The notes beneath the pieces are model-generated. The model was not told the origin of the DNA, did not search any database, and worked only from the letters and a program-made list of their open reading frames with translations. Shown one piece after another: positions 29,013-41,520 of a stretch of DNA of 64,000 nt. This DNA comes from Chelonoidis abingdonii (taxonomy: Eukaryota; Chordata; Testudines; Testudinidae). Position numbers and translations under genes: made by a program. The DNA is taken from the NCBI RefSeq assembly GCF_003597395.2, contig NC_133771.1, positions 43,973,283 through 44,037,282 on the forward strand. The letters run 5' to 3'. Numbering within the stretch: position 1 is the first letter of the stretch; every line of letters begins with the position of its first letter.

Positions 29013-29559
29013 GAACTTTACATTTTGCTCTTGGGTGCATGAGGTTCTAAGCATGTGTGTGAGTGAGAGGGGGGATTTTAAAAGGTGGCCTGCCCATGGG
29101 TTGCAGAGCTGGGGTAAGGCAGCCCTAATTACAGGATGAGCCACACCTGTGTTCTATCAGGTACTCCTATGATAAAAGGAACAAGAAGTTTCAGTCGGGG
29201 GATGTTATATTAATTTTGATGGAATACATAGGTGTTACCATAACCCAAACACCAAGCAACATTAAAAAAAGTTAAATAAGGTATGGGGGTTGGTATGCAG
29301 AGACCTCAGGATGCCTATTACCATGGCAAACACACCATTAAAAATCCTTTAGCTTTTATTAAAAGTAAAGGAAAGAAGGAAAACCAGCATTTGAAATGTA
29401 AAGTTTTAAGTAAGACTTTCATTTTAACAACATCCCTTTCCTTTTAGCTGGAGAGAGTTTTTAGCCGGAAAAAACACCTTGTTTGACAATTTTTTAGATG
29501 GTTCAAAGATATTGATAACTGTTCTTCCGGGAAAAAGAGAAGAATTTACTTGAGATGGG

Positions 29560-30660
29560 CTGGAACTGTTGCTGCTGCTAAAGTCTAATCCTGTTTCCTC
29601 TCAGGTAGTATTTGGGATTCCTGTGGAGCTTGTGGGGTGGCAATGTCATCTTGGTCCCTCTCTCTGGCCCAGTCTGGTCAAGATATCTCTCAGGATGACG
29701 AAGGCTCAGGATTCCAGGAGATGGGGCTGGCACCCAGAACACTGAATCTTGCTGCACTAGCCAATTATTCTCCCCAAAATATTTTTCTTTAAGGACCCAC
29801 AAAGGTAAATATGGGTGGAATAGTCCATCTTCTCGTCATTTTGTCACCCAACTAGGCCTAGTTTCTGACACACCAATTTTGGTTCACTGATTTCTGATAG
29901 CCCTGACAAAACAAGCATCTGACTGTGACGCTTCTACAATGGAGCCATGCTGTGCAAAGGTACATAATAAAACTCCATCTAGCTGCCCTACATATTTTGA
30001 CTATGGGCACATTCCTCAAGGAAGCTATGGAAGCTGATTCGGCCCTGGTGGAAAGGATTACATTCTTCACATCACGTCAGCCTTAGTTAATTCATAACAT
30101 AGCCTAATGGATCTAGTGATCCAATTAGAAATTTTCTGGGTTGAAATGCATTGCACCTTCATCCTTTCTGCAAAAGCAACAAATATTCTGGTGAATACCC
30201 TAAAAGAGCCTACTATTGTCTAGATAAAATGACTGCTCTGTGCATGTCTAATGTGTGTAGCCTAGTTTCCTTTTTATCAGAGTTTGGATTTGGAAAGAAC
30301 ATAGGGAGATCAAACACCTGTTAAGATGGAAATTAAAAACATTTATGGGTAGAAATTTGGGAAGAGGTCTCAGTGTTACCCTTCTTTGTGTAATTTGGCA
30401 TAAAATGACCCTGCCGTAAGTGCCTAGATCTCACCCACACTTCTAGTGGATGTAATTGGTACCCAAAATGCCACTTTAATGAACAAATCAAAGGAGAGCA
30501 CATTGCTAGAGGCTCAAAGAGTGGTCCCATCAATTCCATTAGAACAATATTTAGATCCCAAACTGGAGTAGGTTGTCTGATTCAGGGACAGACCCTCATA
30601 AGGCCCTTAAGGAATCTGACTATCGTGGGTGAGAGAAAACTGAGCATTACAGAATTGGAG
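29560..30660 (-). mobile_element. DIRS-like retroelement fragment (copy 1)
   Basis: Shares long diverged similarity with 52090-53290. For example gcaaaggtacataataaaac and gctgccctacatattttgac here correspond to gcaaaggtatgcaccgaac and ggccaccctacatatgtctg there. In minus-strand translation near 29975-30005 it reads KICRAARW, resembling the C-terminal stretch of DIRS tyrosine recombinases. Many stops. Family call is tentative. Confidence 0.4.
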
Positions 30661-30984
30661 AGCAGTTAGCTAAGGTGGCTGATGACCCTCAGGGAATTCA
30701 CAGACCATCCAAATATTTTTAATTTTAATATATAATTCAGTATGTCTAGGATCTGCATCTGAAAAGAATGCAGCTGAAATAAATCCATTTAGCAGAGTAT
30801 GTAGCTTTGGTGGAGTCTTTTGTATTATTAATGAGTAATTATATTTTGGACTTCTGATAAGCAACTCTTCTATAATGTTGACAATCCATGCTGTAAGGGG
30901 TATGGAAGTTCGATCCATGTGGAGAATTTGGCTTTTCTTCTGCAATATGAAGTCAGACTGGAGAGGCAGAAGGATTAAGCATTG

Positions 30985-31855
30985 AAATCAGAGGTTCATT
31001 TTATCCAAAAAACAAAACTGTCTTGGCCTGTCTGGATCTACCATTATCAACTTTGCTGTACCCTGTCTTAGATTTCTGATAAGACTTGGAATAAATTCAT
31101 TTAGTTTCTCTGCAATGACCTTGTCATCCTTGAGCTCTCCTTTAGCATCTCGATTTTCCAGTAGTCTCACTGGTTGTTTAGCAGGCTTCCTGCTTCTGAT
31201 GTAGGGTGACCAGACAGCAAGTGTGAAAAATTGGGACAAGGGGTTGGGGGTAATAGGAGCCTATATAAGAAAAAGACCCAAAAATCAGGACTGTCCCTAT
31301 AAAATCGGGACATCTGGTCACCCTATTCTGACGTAGTTAAAACAAATTGCTATTACTTTTTGAGTCTTTGGCTAGTTGTTCTTCACATTCTTTTTTGGCC
31401 CTCCAAATTCTATTTTCACACTTCATTTGCCAGAGTTTATGCTTCCTTCTATTTTCCATTCTATTCTTCCTCTATTTTCCTTTTTAACTTCCACCTTTTT
31501 GTCTCTCACTGCTTCTTTTACTTCATTTTTAACCATGGTGGCACTTTTTTAGTTTTCTTACTATGCTTTTTAATTTGGGGTGTACATTTAAGTGAACCTC
31601 TATTATGGTGTCTTTAAAAAATTTCCATGCATCTTGCAGAGATTTCACTTTTGGTGCTGTACCTTTTAATTTCTGTTTAACTAACCTCCTCATTTTTGTG
31701 TAGTCCCCCTTTCTGAAATTAAATACTACAGGACTGGGCTGCTGTGGTGTTTCCCCCACCACAGGGATGTTAAATTTAATTATATTATGGTCATTATTAC
31801 CAAGCGGTCCAGCTATATTCACCTCTTGGACCAGACCCTGTTCTCCATTTAGGAT
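30985..31855 (-). mobile_element. CR1 LINE, internal ORF2 region
   Basis: Minus-strand CR1 coding sequence. 31529-31822 encodes the end of the endonuclease region and the start of the linker (GNNDHNIIKFNI, FNFRKGDYTKMRRLVKQKLK). After the MITE at 31202-31325 it resumes with SRKPAKQPVRLLENRDAKGE. The frames are broken but similarity is clear. No 3' end is present, so this is an internal fragment. Confidence 0.8.
31202..31325. mobile_element. 124-bp hAT-type MITE nested in CR1
   Basis: Ends tagggtgaccagac and catctggtcaccct, inverted repeats. It is flanked by ttctgatg (31194-31201) and ttctgacg (31326-31333), an 8-bp duplication with one mismatch. The host CR1 reading resumes across the gap, so it entered after the CR1. 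Confidence 0.85.
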
Positions 31856-32039
31856 TAAATTAGGAGGTTGATATATAGGTGAGTAGTAATCTTGTCAATG
31901 ATGTCTTAAGAGAGGCAGAATTACAGGTAGGTAATTGTTCCTTCTTTGAATATTCCAATATTGACTAGATACATGCATGTTAAAAAGAGTAGGAATGTTT
32001 ATTGGGGTCCCAAAACTGTAGACTCTGGAAAACCCACAC

Positions 32040-32500
32040 CTGGTTAATCAATAGTCAGAAGGAACCTCTTGCTTGAAACTGCTTACTTGACAAGGTTTCT
32101 TTAAGGGATATGTCATTCTATTACTAATGTATAAATAAAGGAAAAAAGCTTGAGATAGTTGGACTTGTTTGGGGACTCTTTTGGACTCTCCCTCTGGATA
32201 CATCTTGCGGTCCCCACCGGCAGACGGAAGATTTGGCTACCGGAAGCCTGCCGCTGTGTCACTAGAGAGCCACATTCAGCTTTGGTAGTTATCAAGGGTT
32301 GGGGGTGTTTTACTAACTTGTTGCGGATGTGTGTAAGTGCTTGAGATTAAGTTTAGCTTTAAGTGAAAGCACTCTTGTGTTGTCCTGTTTGTGCCAGCCA
32401 TCTATTGGTCGGACAGTCGTGTCTCCCCTGATTTATTTCCTGACACCTCCTTGCACAGAGTAAAGTTACCAAGAGCTTTGGGTTAAAAGAACCCCAGGTA
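32040..32500 (+). mobile_element. LTR fragment, retrovirus-like or Gypsy-like
   Basis: Contains a TATA-like tataaataaagg near 32130 and a downstream R/U5-like part (cctgtttgtgccagccatct, atttatttcctgacacc). No gag/pol beside it. Family inferred from layout and general resemblance to turtle LTRs. Confidence 0.4.
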
Positions 32501-33249
32501 ACAGGAATGAAGGCCTAAAATTCAACTTTCATTAGGCAATGTGCCACCAGAGGGAAATGTAGTTTAATGTTAAAGTGACTCAATGTGAAATATTTTGGGT
32601 CAGTTCAACAAACAAAAATATTTTGATTCAGAGACCTCTCTTTGAAAATATTTTGATTTGGTTTTCTTGATGGAAAATGGAAAAAAAAATCTATTTTGAA
32701 GAAACTGCATTTTCCACTGAAAATCATTCAGATAGAAAATTCACAGTGAGCTCTAAGTAGTTAGCGGTCTGCACAACACTTTGAAAATGTCTGGTCTTTC
32801 ACCAAACAAGCTTTTGATAAAATATAGGCTGAAGTTCTGTATTTTTCTAGGCAATATGTACAGCATAGATTGCAGCCTCTTCATACAGACCTACCAATAT
32901 ATCACAACCTGATCGAACAAGGATTGTCAGGTGGAGATTTTTACGTCTCTGCGGCTATTCTCAGTTTTTTTGTGTAAGCGCAAAAAAGAGTGATACTTAA
33001 TGTCCTCTTGAGGGTAAATTTGTAGCACCATTAGAATTTAGAGTGAAACCACACACTCATTTCAGGTAGGTGACTGAACAGTCATCAAGAAGAAAAAAAA
33101 TTGGATTATTTCATAATTATGTTAGGGAACTAGGGACCTTAAGATGAAATATTTCATGTTACCCCAAGCTATTCAGTCTTTCATGAATGTACTCTGTGAA
33201 TTTCCTAGAAAAGTTCTAAAGTGATATTAAGTTTTGTAAATCAGTGAAC

Positions 33250-33770
33250 TTGGTATTAGAATAATAGAATCATAGGACTGAAAGGGACCTCAAGAGGTCT
33301 TCTAGTTCAGTCCCCTGCACTCAAGGCAGGAATAAATGTTATGTAGACCATCCCTGACAGGTGTTTGTCTAATCTGCTCTTAAAAATCTTCTATGATGGA
33401 GATTCCACAACCTCCCTAGGCAATTTATTCCATGGCTTAAATATCTCATCAGGAAGTTTTTCCTAATATTCTGCCTAAACTTCCCTGGCTTCAATTTAAG
33501 ACCACTGCTTCTTGTCCTATCTGTGTGTAACTGATCATTCCTTCCCAAGTGGAGTACTTTGCATTTGTCCTCATGAATTTCATCCTATTTACTTCAGACC
33601 ATTTCTCCAGTTTGTCCAAATCATTTTGAATTTTAATCCAATGCTCTAAAGCACTTGCAATCCCTCCCAGCTTGGTATCATTCACAAACTTTATAAATGT
33701 ACACTCTAGGCCATTATGTAAATCACCGATGAAGATATTGAAAAGAACCAGAATCAGATGTGATGTCTAT
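33250..33770 (-). mobile_element. CR1 LINE with internal deletion
   Basis: Minus-strand CR1. The reverse-transcriptase block with motif C changed to FVNDTKLGG (usually FADDTK) at about 33661-33700 is followed by the 3' end down to agaatcatagg near 33267. The stretch between is shorter than expected, suggesting an internal deletion. Confidence 0.8.
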
Positions 33771-34169
33771 ATTGTATAACATTACATTAAAAATGGAGTC
33801 TAAGTCCATCACAGTGGCGGCAGTGCAGGTAAAAAGCACTTAGCAAAATCCACCTTTGTATATGAGAAACATCACAATTAAAATAAACATTGAAAATTAA
33901 GGCAACTTGATGTTAGTAGGGTAATAACTGGATATAAAACATTTCAATTCTTGGTTACTGATTCAGCACCAGTTCAGAATAGCACAATACAGCACTGCAG
34001 AGAAAGGTAACAAAGAGGCACAAACTATGGATGAGTATGGTACAAACCCTTATATGTAAAAGAGTAGAATGAATAAATGGTTTGGCAAATCTGTAAATGT
34101 ATAGGATAGAGATCACCAACTAATTTCACAGAAACAAGAACCAATAGATGAAAACAACATGAATTATTA

Positions 34170-35040
34170 TTATTACTTACTACTACCAATAATAAATAAA
34201 TAATTTGTATCAGTTATGATTTAAGACTCCATTGTGCTAAACACTCTAGAAACACATAACAAGGTGTTTGACTTGGTACTACATGACATTTTGATTATAA
34301 AAGCTAGAATATAATAACATTAACATGGCACACAGTAAATGGATTAAAAATTGGCTAATGGGTAGGTCTCAAAATATAATTGTATAAGGGGAATCATCAT
34401 CAAGCAGGTTTGTTTCCAGTGGAGTCCAGCAGTGCCAGGATTATTAGGCCCTATGTGAGAATCAGCGCAGGCTGGGGGGTGTGCTGGCCACCACTTCCCG
34501 CAGCCCCCATTGTCCTGGAGTGGTGAACTGCAGCCAGTGGGAGCTATGATCGGCTGAACCTGCAGATGTGGCAGGTAAAGAAACCGTCTCGTCCCACCAG
34601 GGTGCTTACCCTGGCGGGCCGTGTGCTAAAGGTTGCTGATCCCTGTACTAGATGGTGCCTTCTGGCCTTGGAATCCATGAACAAAAAGATGGTCCCTGTC
34701 CCAGGGGGCTTCCAACTGGGACGGCTCCAGGCACCAGCCCAGCAAGCAGGTGCTTAGGGCGGCCACGGGGAAGGGGCAGCACGTCTGGCTCTTCAGTGGC
34801 AAGTCCCTCACTCCCTCTCGGAGCGAAGGACCTGCCACCGAATTGCCACTGAAGACTGAAGCAGTAGTGGTAGAGCTCCCGCAGATCGTGATCGCGACTT
34901 TTTTTTTTTTTTGCGCTGCTTGGGGCGGCAAAAGCCCTGAATCCAGCCCTGGCTTCCATTCTAAGAATAATGCAACAGACAATAGATGGATACAACAAAC
35001 AGTACAAGGGGAACACAAGGAAGCAGTGAGATAATCCATG
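34170..35040. repeat. Mosaic of nested repeats
   Basis: An ATT-rich ancient repeat (34170-34260, continuing as ggtccctgtcccagg near 34690-34706 and acaatagatggatacaac near 34980) is split by the family also seen at 11970-12175 (34480-34645) and by a GC-rich hAT MITE (about 34716-34951). The order of insertion follows from the split. Confidence 0.5.
34716..34951. mobile_element. GC-rich hAT MITE, diverged copy
   Basis: Ends gggacggctccaggc and tgaatccagccctgg; inside are the paired cttggggcggcaa and tagggcggcc motifs and a T14 run. It shares its terminal motifs and the cttggggcggca segment with 49342-49666. Overlapping ORFs on both strands here (94-137 codons) come from GC-rich composition. 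Confidence 0.6.
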
Positions 35041-35458
35041 TAATTAGAGCTTGACAGTTGTTGCTGTTAATTTGAAAATAATAAGTGGTCTCTGTCTAGT
35101 GCAACACCCAGTGGACATCTATACAGGTTACAAAACCATCTATTCCATAGTACACATAAGGAAAGTTGTGGGATCTCATATATACTAATGTGTAGTAATT
35201 ATTGGCAAAGGCTGAGTCTTTTGTAGTGGCTTCTGTACCTAAAATCTGATTAAGTAGTTTTAAATAATACATGAATTATTAAACTAACAGAAAACAATTT
35301 GTATTATAATTATTTTAAATAAAAACAATCATAATCTAAGGGGTTTTATAGTGGGTACGCATTTGGAAGCAGAGTAATATGAACTCTAGGATTTAGAGCC
35401 AGTCTCTGAATCTATTAACTTTATACAAGAGGGGAACAGTATCACATATAATACATAC

Positions 35459-35653
35459 CATTACAAGATGGCAATACTCTGTTCCAAGATGGTTTTCCAT
35501 CAACACCAATCACACATGTTATAGTTGAAGGATCAATAATCTTATATCCAGAATCACACTGATAAGTAATGGTCGACCCAAGTTTGAAGTCTGTTCCAAT
35601 TCTAGTCCCATTCATTATGTTTCCAGGGTCAAAACAAGCTTCCCGTGGTTTTT
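35459..35653 (-). CDS. CSMD1: CSMD1 exon: complete Sushi domain
   Basis: 195-nt exon encoding a full Sushi module, starting KPREACFDPGNIMNGTRIG. The four cysteines are in ACFDP, YQCDSGY, ITCVIG and PSCN. A Trp (PSWNR) precedes the last Cys, and NGT is a glycosylation sequon. The acceptor is ttaacag before AAAAACC and the donor is AATG followed by gtatgta. The last G plus CT of the next exon encodes Ala, leading into the next CUB ([11 protein letters not shown]). The exon lies between the largest intron (12.6 kb, downstream) and a 5.1-kb intron. Confidence 0.93.
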
Positions 35654-36119
35654 CTGTTAAAATGGATTATAAATAAAACATCAGTAATCTCAATACAATA
35701 TATGTACTAAAATATGCATTTAACAATGATCAGTTTTAAAATTAGATTCGTATTTCCATCTTGTTATTAGAATACATTTTCTTACTGTTAAATATTGCTA
35801 GGAGGTCATTGATACTTGCCTAAGCTTATCTGTCTGTACAAGAAAATTACACCTACACCATTTAGTAAGGTATTAAGAAAATCTGCAAGCCATAGCCATA
35901 AACTCCATATAGATGAGCGTAAGGCACCACCAAAGTAATTGACTTAATGTACCTTCTCTACACACTCTCACATATACATCATTTGAAAGCTTAATATGCC
36001 TATTTTATGATGAAGTATGATAGGGAAGTGTTAAGTGGTGCTATTACCATAGAAATGGGGATAAATAATGACACTAGCAACAAGTTAAAACAACCACTGA
36101 AATATTTGCACTTGTTTCT

Positions 36120-36890
36120 CTTCATTTAATGACTATGTATTATTTAAAGACATAAAAATGGATTTCTTGGTAAGCTCAAAGCATATGTTGAACACGTTGA
36201 ATTTGTCACCAGCCATCGTTTGTATAACAGCAGTGGTATCTCTGATGTATACTGTTGTTTCTTTATCATATGCTCTTAGCTCATGGACTCTTTTAGCTTA
36301 AGCTTCCAGCTGATGCTCTAAATCAGCGTTGTCTGTTCTTCTCATTGTTCCATCAGCATGGAAGAGGGACATAGACACAGGCCCTATTATGTGACTAAGA
36401 ACAGTTGCAATTGAAACCATCATCTCCACATCTTGAAAAGGGCAGGGCATGCGGAAAACAAATTCTGAACTGATAGCTGCTCTGATTGTCCTTCCCTTGG
36501 CAGATTTAAATTTGGTCTTTTTGATCATGTCAGCAAATGTTTGATGCCAAATTTCCTGATGGGGCTGAAGATGCTACATGTCCCATCAGAATCAAGTACA
36601 CCTCTTACAAATCTCTCAATTTGTTCTTCTCTAGCATCTTCTCTTTTCAGCAGAGACTCTTGTACATCTGGTTTTACTTGCAGTCAAGTAAATAGTTTGA
36701 TAAGCATATCTGGATGTGATTCAAGGGCAAATGGGTTTGTCATATTGTTGATGACATGACCGGTAAAAGCTGTAATGTGCTCTTGGGACCACTTCAGTGC
36801 AGAGGCAAGGTCTTGTTTGTGGACTTTGTCTTCATTACTTGTTGTTAGATCACTTCTTTCTCTGAGAACTTTGTATATTCATAATATGAA
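36120..36890 (-). pseudogene. Broken coding remnant of unknown family
   Basis: In minus-strand translation, protein-like text runs for about 250 residues with a frameshift and stops: DLASALKWSQEHITAFTGHV, then EEQIERFVRGVLDSDG. After a shift come KKTKFKSAKGRTIRAAISSE, VLSHIIGPVSMSLFHADGTM and YIRDTTAVIQTMAGDKF. Composition and length suggest decay of a real protein, either a transposon ORF or a processed copy. I recall similar text in uncharacterised multi-copy proteins of fish and reptiles but cannot name the family. Confidence 0.45.
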
Positions 36891-37634
36891 GCTGTGTATT
36901 GTCACCTCTAGCACTGATATTGGCCTATGCATAAGTATCACTGAATAAAAAAGTTAGTTTCTAGAATATTTCAAAGGCTAGTACTGCATGCATAGGCAAT
37001 TATAAATTAAAAAAAAACTTTTGCCAGGCAGACTAGATGCTGCATTGCTCATACAAAAGCTTACAAATGAAGAAGCATTATATTAGGAATTCATATACAT
37101 TTATATCTGCCCACTATGCAGTAAAAACTATGGGCACGTTACTTACTGCTATTGGTGCGCAATCTTCAGTGAGAGACTGATCTGGTCAATAAATTCCAGT
37201 TGAAAATATAGAAAACTATTACCATCACTTGTGAGATACCTTGACAATTAAGACTACGCAATGTGAAAACATTTTATGTTAGTATATTGCAAAATGCTAA
37301 TATTCATCATTTTTGTCACTTGCTAAACAGCTTAAACATTTAAGGGGAAAAAATGCTTTCCCATGCAAAACCAGTAAGAAATCTTGTGATATATTGTTGT
37401 TTGGTAGCTTTGACCAATCAACACCACATTATGGTGTTGAAATTAACTTAAACAGTAAAAAACCAATCAGAATCCTGTTGCACTGTTTCTGGAACTGTGC
37501 AGAAAATTACACTTTATCATTTTGGATACCATTGTTTCGCCTCTCACCACTGAAGAGCCTCACATCATATATTGTCTAAAATTGCACAAAATAAGCTTCC
37601 AAATGCTATTTTATGTTGGTCTGTATGGAGCTGG

Positions 37635-37985
37635 TGTATTAAATTCCAAAAATAGTCCAAAACTATGGTGGATGTGGATGTGGCCCATTCCCAACAGTTG
37701 TCAGCTGTTGTCAACAGTTGTCAACTGTTGAGAATGGGTCACATCCACCCTAATTGAATTGGCCTTGTTAGCTCTGACCCCACCACTTTGTAAGGCAATT
37801 CCCATCTTTTCATGTGCTGTATATTCATACCTGCTTACTGTGTTTTTCACTCCCTGCATCCAATGAAGTGGGCTGTAGCCCACGAAAGCTTATGCCCAAA
37901 TAAATGTGTTAGTCTCTAAAGTGTCACCAGGACTCCTCATTATTTTTACTGATACAGAGAACATGGCTACCTCTCTGAAACCTGT
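37635..37985 (+). mobile_element. Penelope-like element, 3' end
   Basis: Typical terminal block: gaagtgggctgtagcccacg, aaagcttatgcccaaataaa, gttagtctctaaagtg, then the decayed terminal gatacagagaacatggctac. Upstream is ccacc-ctaattgaattggcc. 5'-truncated, no coding part left. Confidence 0.75.
37687..37738. repeat. Hairpin of CAACAGTTG repeats
   Basis: Between cccattc (37684-37690) and gaatggg lie repeated caacagttgtc/agctgttg units that can fold on themselves. It sits at the 5' edge of the Penelope-like fragment. Confidence 0.6.
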
Positions 37986-38513
37986 ATTGTTGTAAGATAG
38001 TTGGCTAACTTCACAAGGGGGAGTTAGATGTTACAATGCCTAACTTTAACATACCTCTCCTCCTACCAGAATTCAGAAGCTAGAGTTTGGCTCCCAAGTT
38101 CCTCATGCATTGTATAGGGAGAGTTAGGTGCTTACGAAAGAGATTCAAACAAGCCAGCATACTGAGCAGGGAGCCACCTAAGTTATGCAGTAGGAAATAC
38201 CAAAGAGAGGAGTGTGGCCTAAGCCCTGTTGTGCCTACTTCCACCTGGGATTCACAGCCATGAACCCTCTTCTGGAGTTAAGCATTTAAACCAGGTCAGC
38301 CCTTCTTCACAAAGAAAGGGTGAAGAAGATGTGGTGGTGCTACCCTCTCCCCCCTCTTATGGAAGGGAATTTAGGCACCCGCAGGTTAGGTGGCAGCTGG
38401 GCGCAGGCTTTATGAATGCTAGTGGATTTAAATCTTGAATTTAAAGGAGTAGTTAGGCACCTAAATCACTGATGTGAATCTAGCCTAGTACAAATACTAC
38501 AAAATGACTCGCA

Positions 38514-38579
38514 TGAAATCCTGGGTCTAATGAAGTCAATGGGAGTTTTGTCATTTACTTCAATGGGGCCAGGATTTCA
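38514..38579. repeat. 66-bp palindromic MITE relic
   Basis: Ends tgaaatcctgg and ccaggatttca are a perfect 11-bp inverted repeat. The inner gaagtcaatgggag pairs loosely with cttcaatgggg. No coding capacity. Confidence 0.6.
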
Positions 38580-39481
38580 CTCCCTATATTTAAGACATTA
38601 AGAACTAATGAAAACTAGCAAAATAAATAAATAAATAAACAAACAAGCATGCGAGCAGGACCCTGAATTTCATAGGAGTCCACAGCCACGAAATCCCCCA
38701 GGTATTGGAGAGATTATCAGCTACTATGCTGGAACAAATTGTTAACCAATCCAACACACTGATGAGTCAAGTTTAAATAATTCTTTAAGGATTAATAGGC
38801 AATATTAGTTCTGATGTTTAATTCATTGATTGATTCATAATTTGCATTATTAAGATATGACCTTATTTCAAGAATGTGGTTGAGATGATTTTTAACTAGC
38901 ATAGTTTTATGGTGAGAAGGCACTTTGCAGTTAATTAAATGGAAGTACTGTATTAAATACACTTTGCAGTATTACAGTGGATACAAATGTTATACTTTTT
39001 CTGTTATAATAAGGTATGACACCTTTTTGGCAGGCAGCATAATTACATTAATGGAGGTCCAAATATTATGTAACTTGGTTCTCTTGAACTCTATTTTCTT
39101 TGTGTTGTTTTTCTGATTATTATAACACTCTGCAAAATCTGCCTGTTTATGAAGTAATGTCTACCCTGTGCTGAATAACTTCAAGATGAATGGCAGAGAT
39201 ATTTATAGAAAAACAAAGGCTTTTGGTTTTGGAATGTATTATTACAGTATATGGTTATTACCAAGTTAACAGGACATGCCTTCCAGTGATTAATTATTAT
39301 TATACATGCATTTTCAAGTAGTTTAGATTTAACAATTTACCTTTCCGCTGTTTGATACCCCAATTTTATTTGTATATTTGTATTCAATATTTCAAGAAAA
39401 TTTTGTTATTTTATATGTATACTTGTATAATATAAAACCTATTATATATGATATAATTATATAACTTATTTGTGCATTTCA

Positions 39482-39524
<43 letters not shown>
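39482..39524. repeat. CT/CA compound microsatellite
   Basis: (CT)n followed directly by (AC)n, about 43 bp. Confidence 0.9.
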
Positions 39525-40746
39525 GTAGAGAAGGAAGAGGGAAAGTTGGTCATTCTTATATCATTTCCTTTGTGCAACCTTCACCTTTCCCTCCTTACTA
39601 TTCAGCAATACCATTCCTTACTATTTCCTATATAAAATAAATGTATTTATTTTTATTTCTATTGTATTTCAAATTCATTTGAGAAGAGATAGCCAAGGAT
39701 TCCCTGTACAAACAATGTAAACACAAATATATCATAGTTATTCTGGGGACAGTAGTCTTGCTAGCCTGAAAGGAAAAGGGTGAAGAAAGAAGACAGTAGA
39801 AAAATGAGAAGAAGGGTTTAAGTGGGTTGACAAATCATGTTCTTTGGGTTTTGGTTGTTTCTCATTTTGTTTTCTTTCACATACAGTATGGAGTTTTTCT
39901 TCAACTGACTGGAGTGAGAAGTTGAGGCTGTATCTTTGAGGCTGAAAGCTTGAAAATTCTGAACACAGATGCCAATCTAAGCAGAGAAATAGCAGCTCAT
40001 TTGAGAAGAAAATGTTGTATATTCACAGGATGGTTTTTGAAAAATAACTAAAAAGTGATTATATAAATCCTTGTACTCTGGCTAATAATGGCTGCCAGCC
40101 AAATTACAAGGATTCACACACTCTGTGGTTATTCTGAAACAGCCATACAATGTGTATGTAAATCTTGCTGCAAATCACCCACAACCAAAGTGTAGAGGGA
40201 AAAATACATTGGTATGTATCAGTAAATGTACAACATTTCTGTATTCTAATTGGGTGAAACCATTCCATTTCAGTAGAACACTCCCTAAATAACAATGACT
40301 ATCTTTTTTTATTTGCACCATTTCTCCTCCCTTTTAGGAGATGAGAGTGTGCAGGGATGTCAAAAATAAAAGGAGAAAAATTGCCTATTATGTACCTCAT
40401 CATTTTCAAAAGGATTTTTTAAAAGATAAATTGGAACAATAAATTAAGAAGTTGAGATTGTGTTTTCATATTTGGTTATAAACTTGTATTTTGGAATGAA
40501 TCAAATATTATTTAAAATAGCATTTTCTACATTGTTTTTACATTGAACATTTTCGTAGGGCTGATATACCACCATAATAAGACTGTCATCAACCAATTAC
40601 ACAACACCAGTATGTTAAAATATAAAAGATTAACAAAAAACATTGTTACGTATATTTTAACTTTTAAATATATATGCATTCACACAATTACAAACCTATG
40701 AAAAATAAGTGTAGTATGTGTGTAAATAGAGTTTTAATTAATCCTA

Positions 40747-41019
<273 letters not shown>

Positions 41020-41349
41020 TTATTTTTTGAGAAATTATTTGCTACTTTAAAAAAAAGAAAAGGCAGCCACAGCATTAAACATGTTTTCATCTGCAGAAAT
41101 AAAGAAGTTCTTAAAGTATATCCCACAATCCAAATACGACATGCCTTGTAAATGCGATCAATGATCAAAACTGATCAATGTCTAATTTAAACCAAAGTGC
41201 CCTAATGTGAAGAGCTCCCAACACTGTAACTTATTTTTGTTGGTACACAGTTAGATTCAACTGTAGCATTTAGTTTAGAACATTAACTGTAACATTTTAG
41301 AATTTAATTTAGGGAGAGTTTCTTAGTGAATATCACACTAGACTGAAAC

Positions 41350-41520
41350 CTGGTAGACCTAGGTATTATGCCCAGTTCTACCTCGGTCTGCTGGGTGACT
41401 TTGGGCAAGTCACTTCTCCTCTGTACCTCAGTTTCACCATCTATAAAATGGGGAAAATGATATTGATCTCTTTTGTAAAGTGATTTGTGATCTATGAACT
41501 CTATGTAAGAGCTAGGTATT
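41350..41520 (+). mobile_element. MIR-like SINE
   Basis: Core and tail match the amniote MIR pattern: ctgggtgactttgggcaagt, cacttctcctctgtacctca, gtttcaccatctataaaatg. Ancient, shared by mammals and reptiles (family knowledge). Confidence 0.7.

Noticed and set aside
31360..31617. 85-codon Phe/Leu-rich plus ORF resembling a membrane protein
   Set aside because: It is the antisense of Lys/Glu-rich CR1 coding sequence.
34566..35039. ORFs of 61-137 codons on both strands
   Set aside because: GC-rich transposon composition; frames overlap each other and carry a poly-Lys/Phe stretch from the T run.
37684..37740. CRISPR-like repeat cluster
   Set aside because: Units are 9-11 bp palindromes without spacers, in a vertebrate genome.
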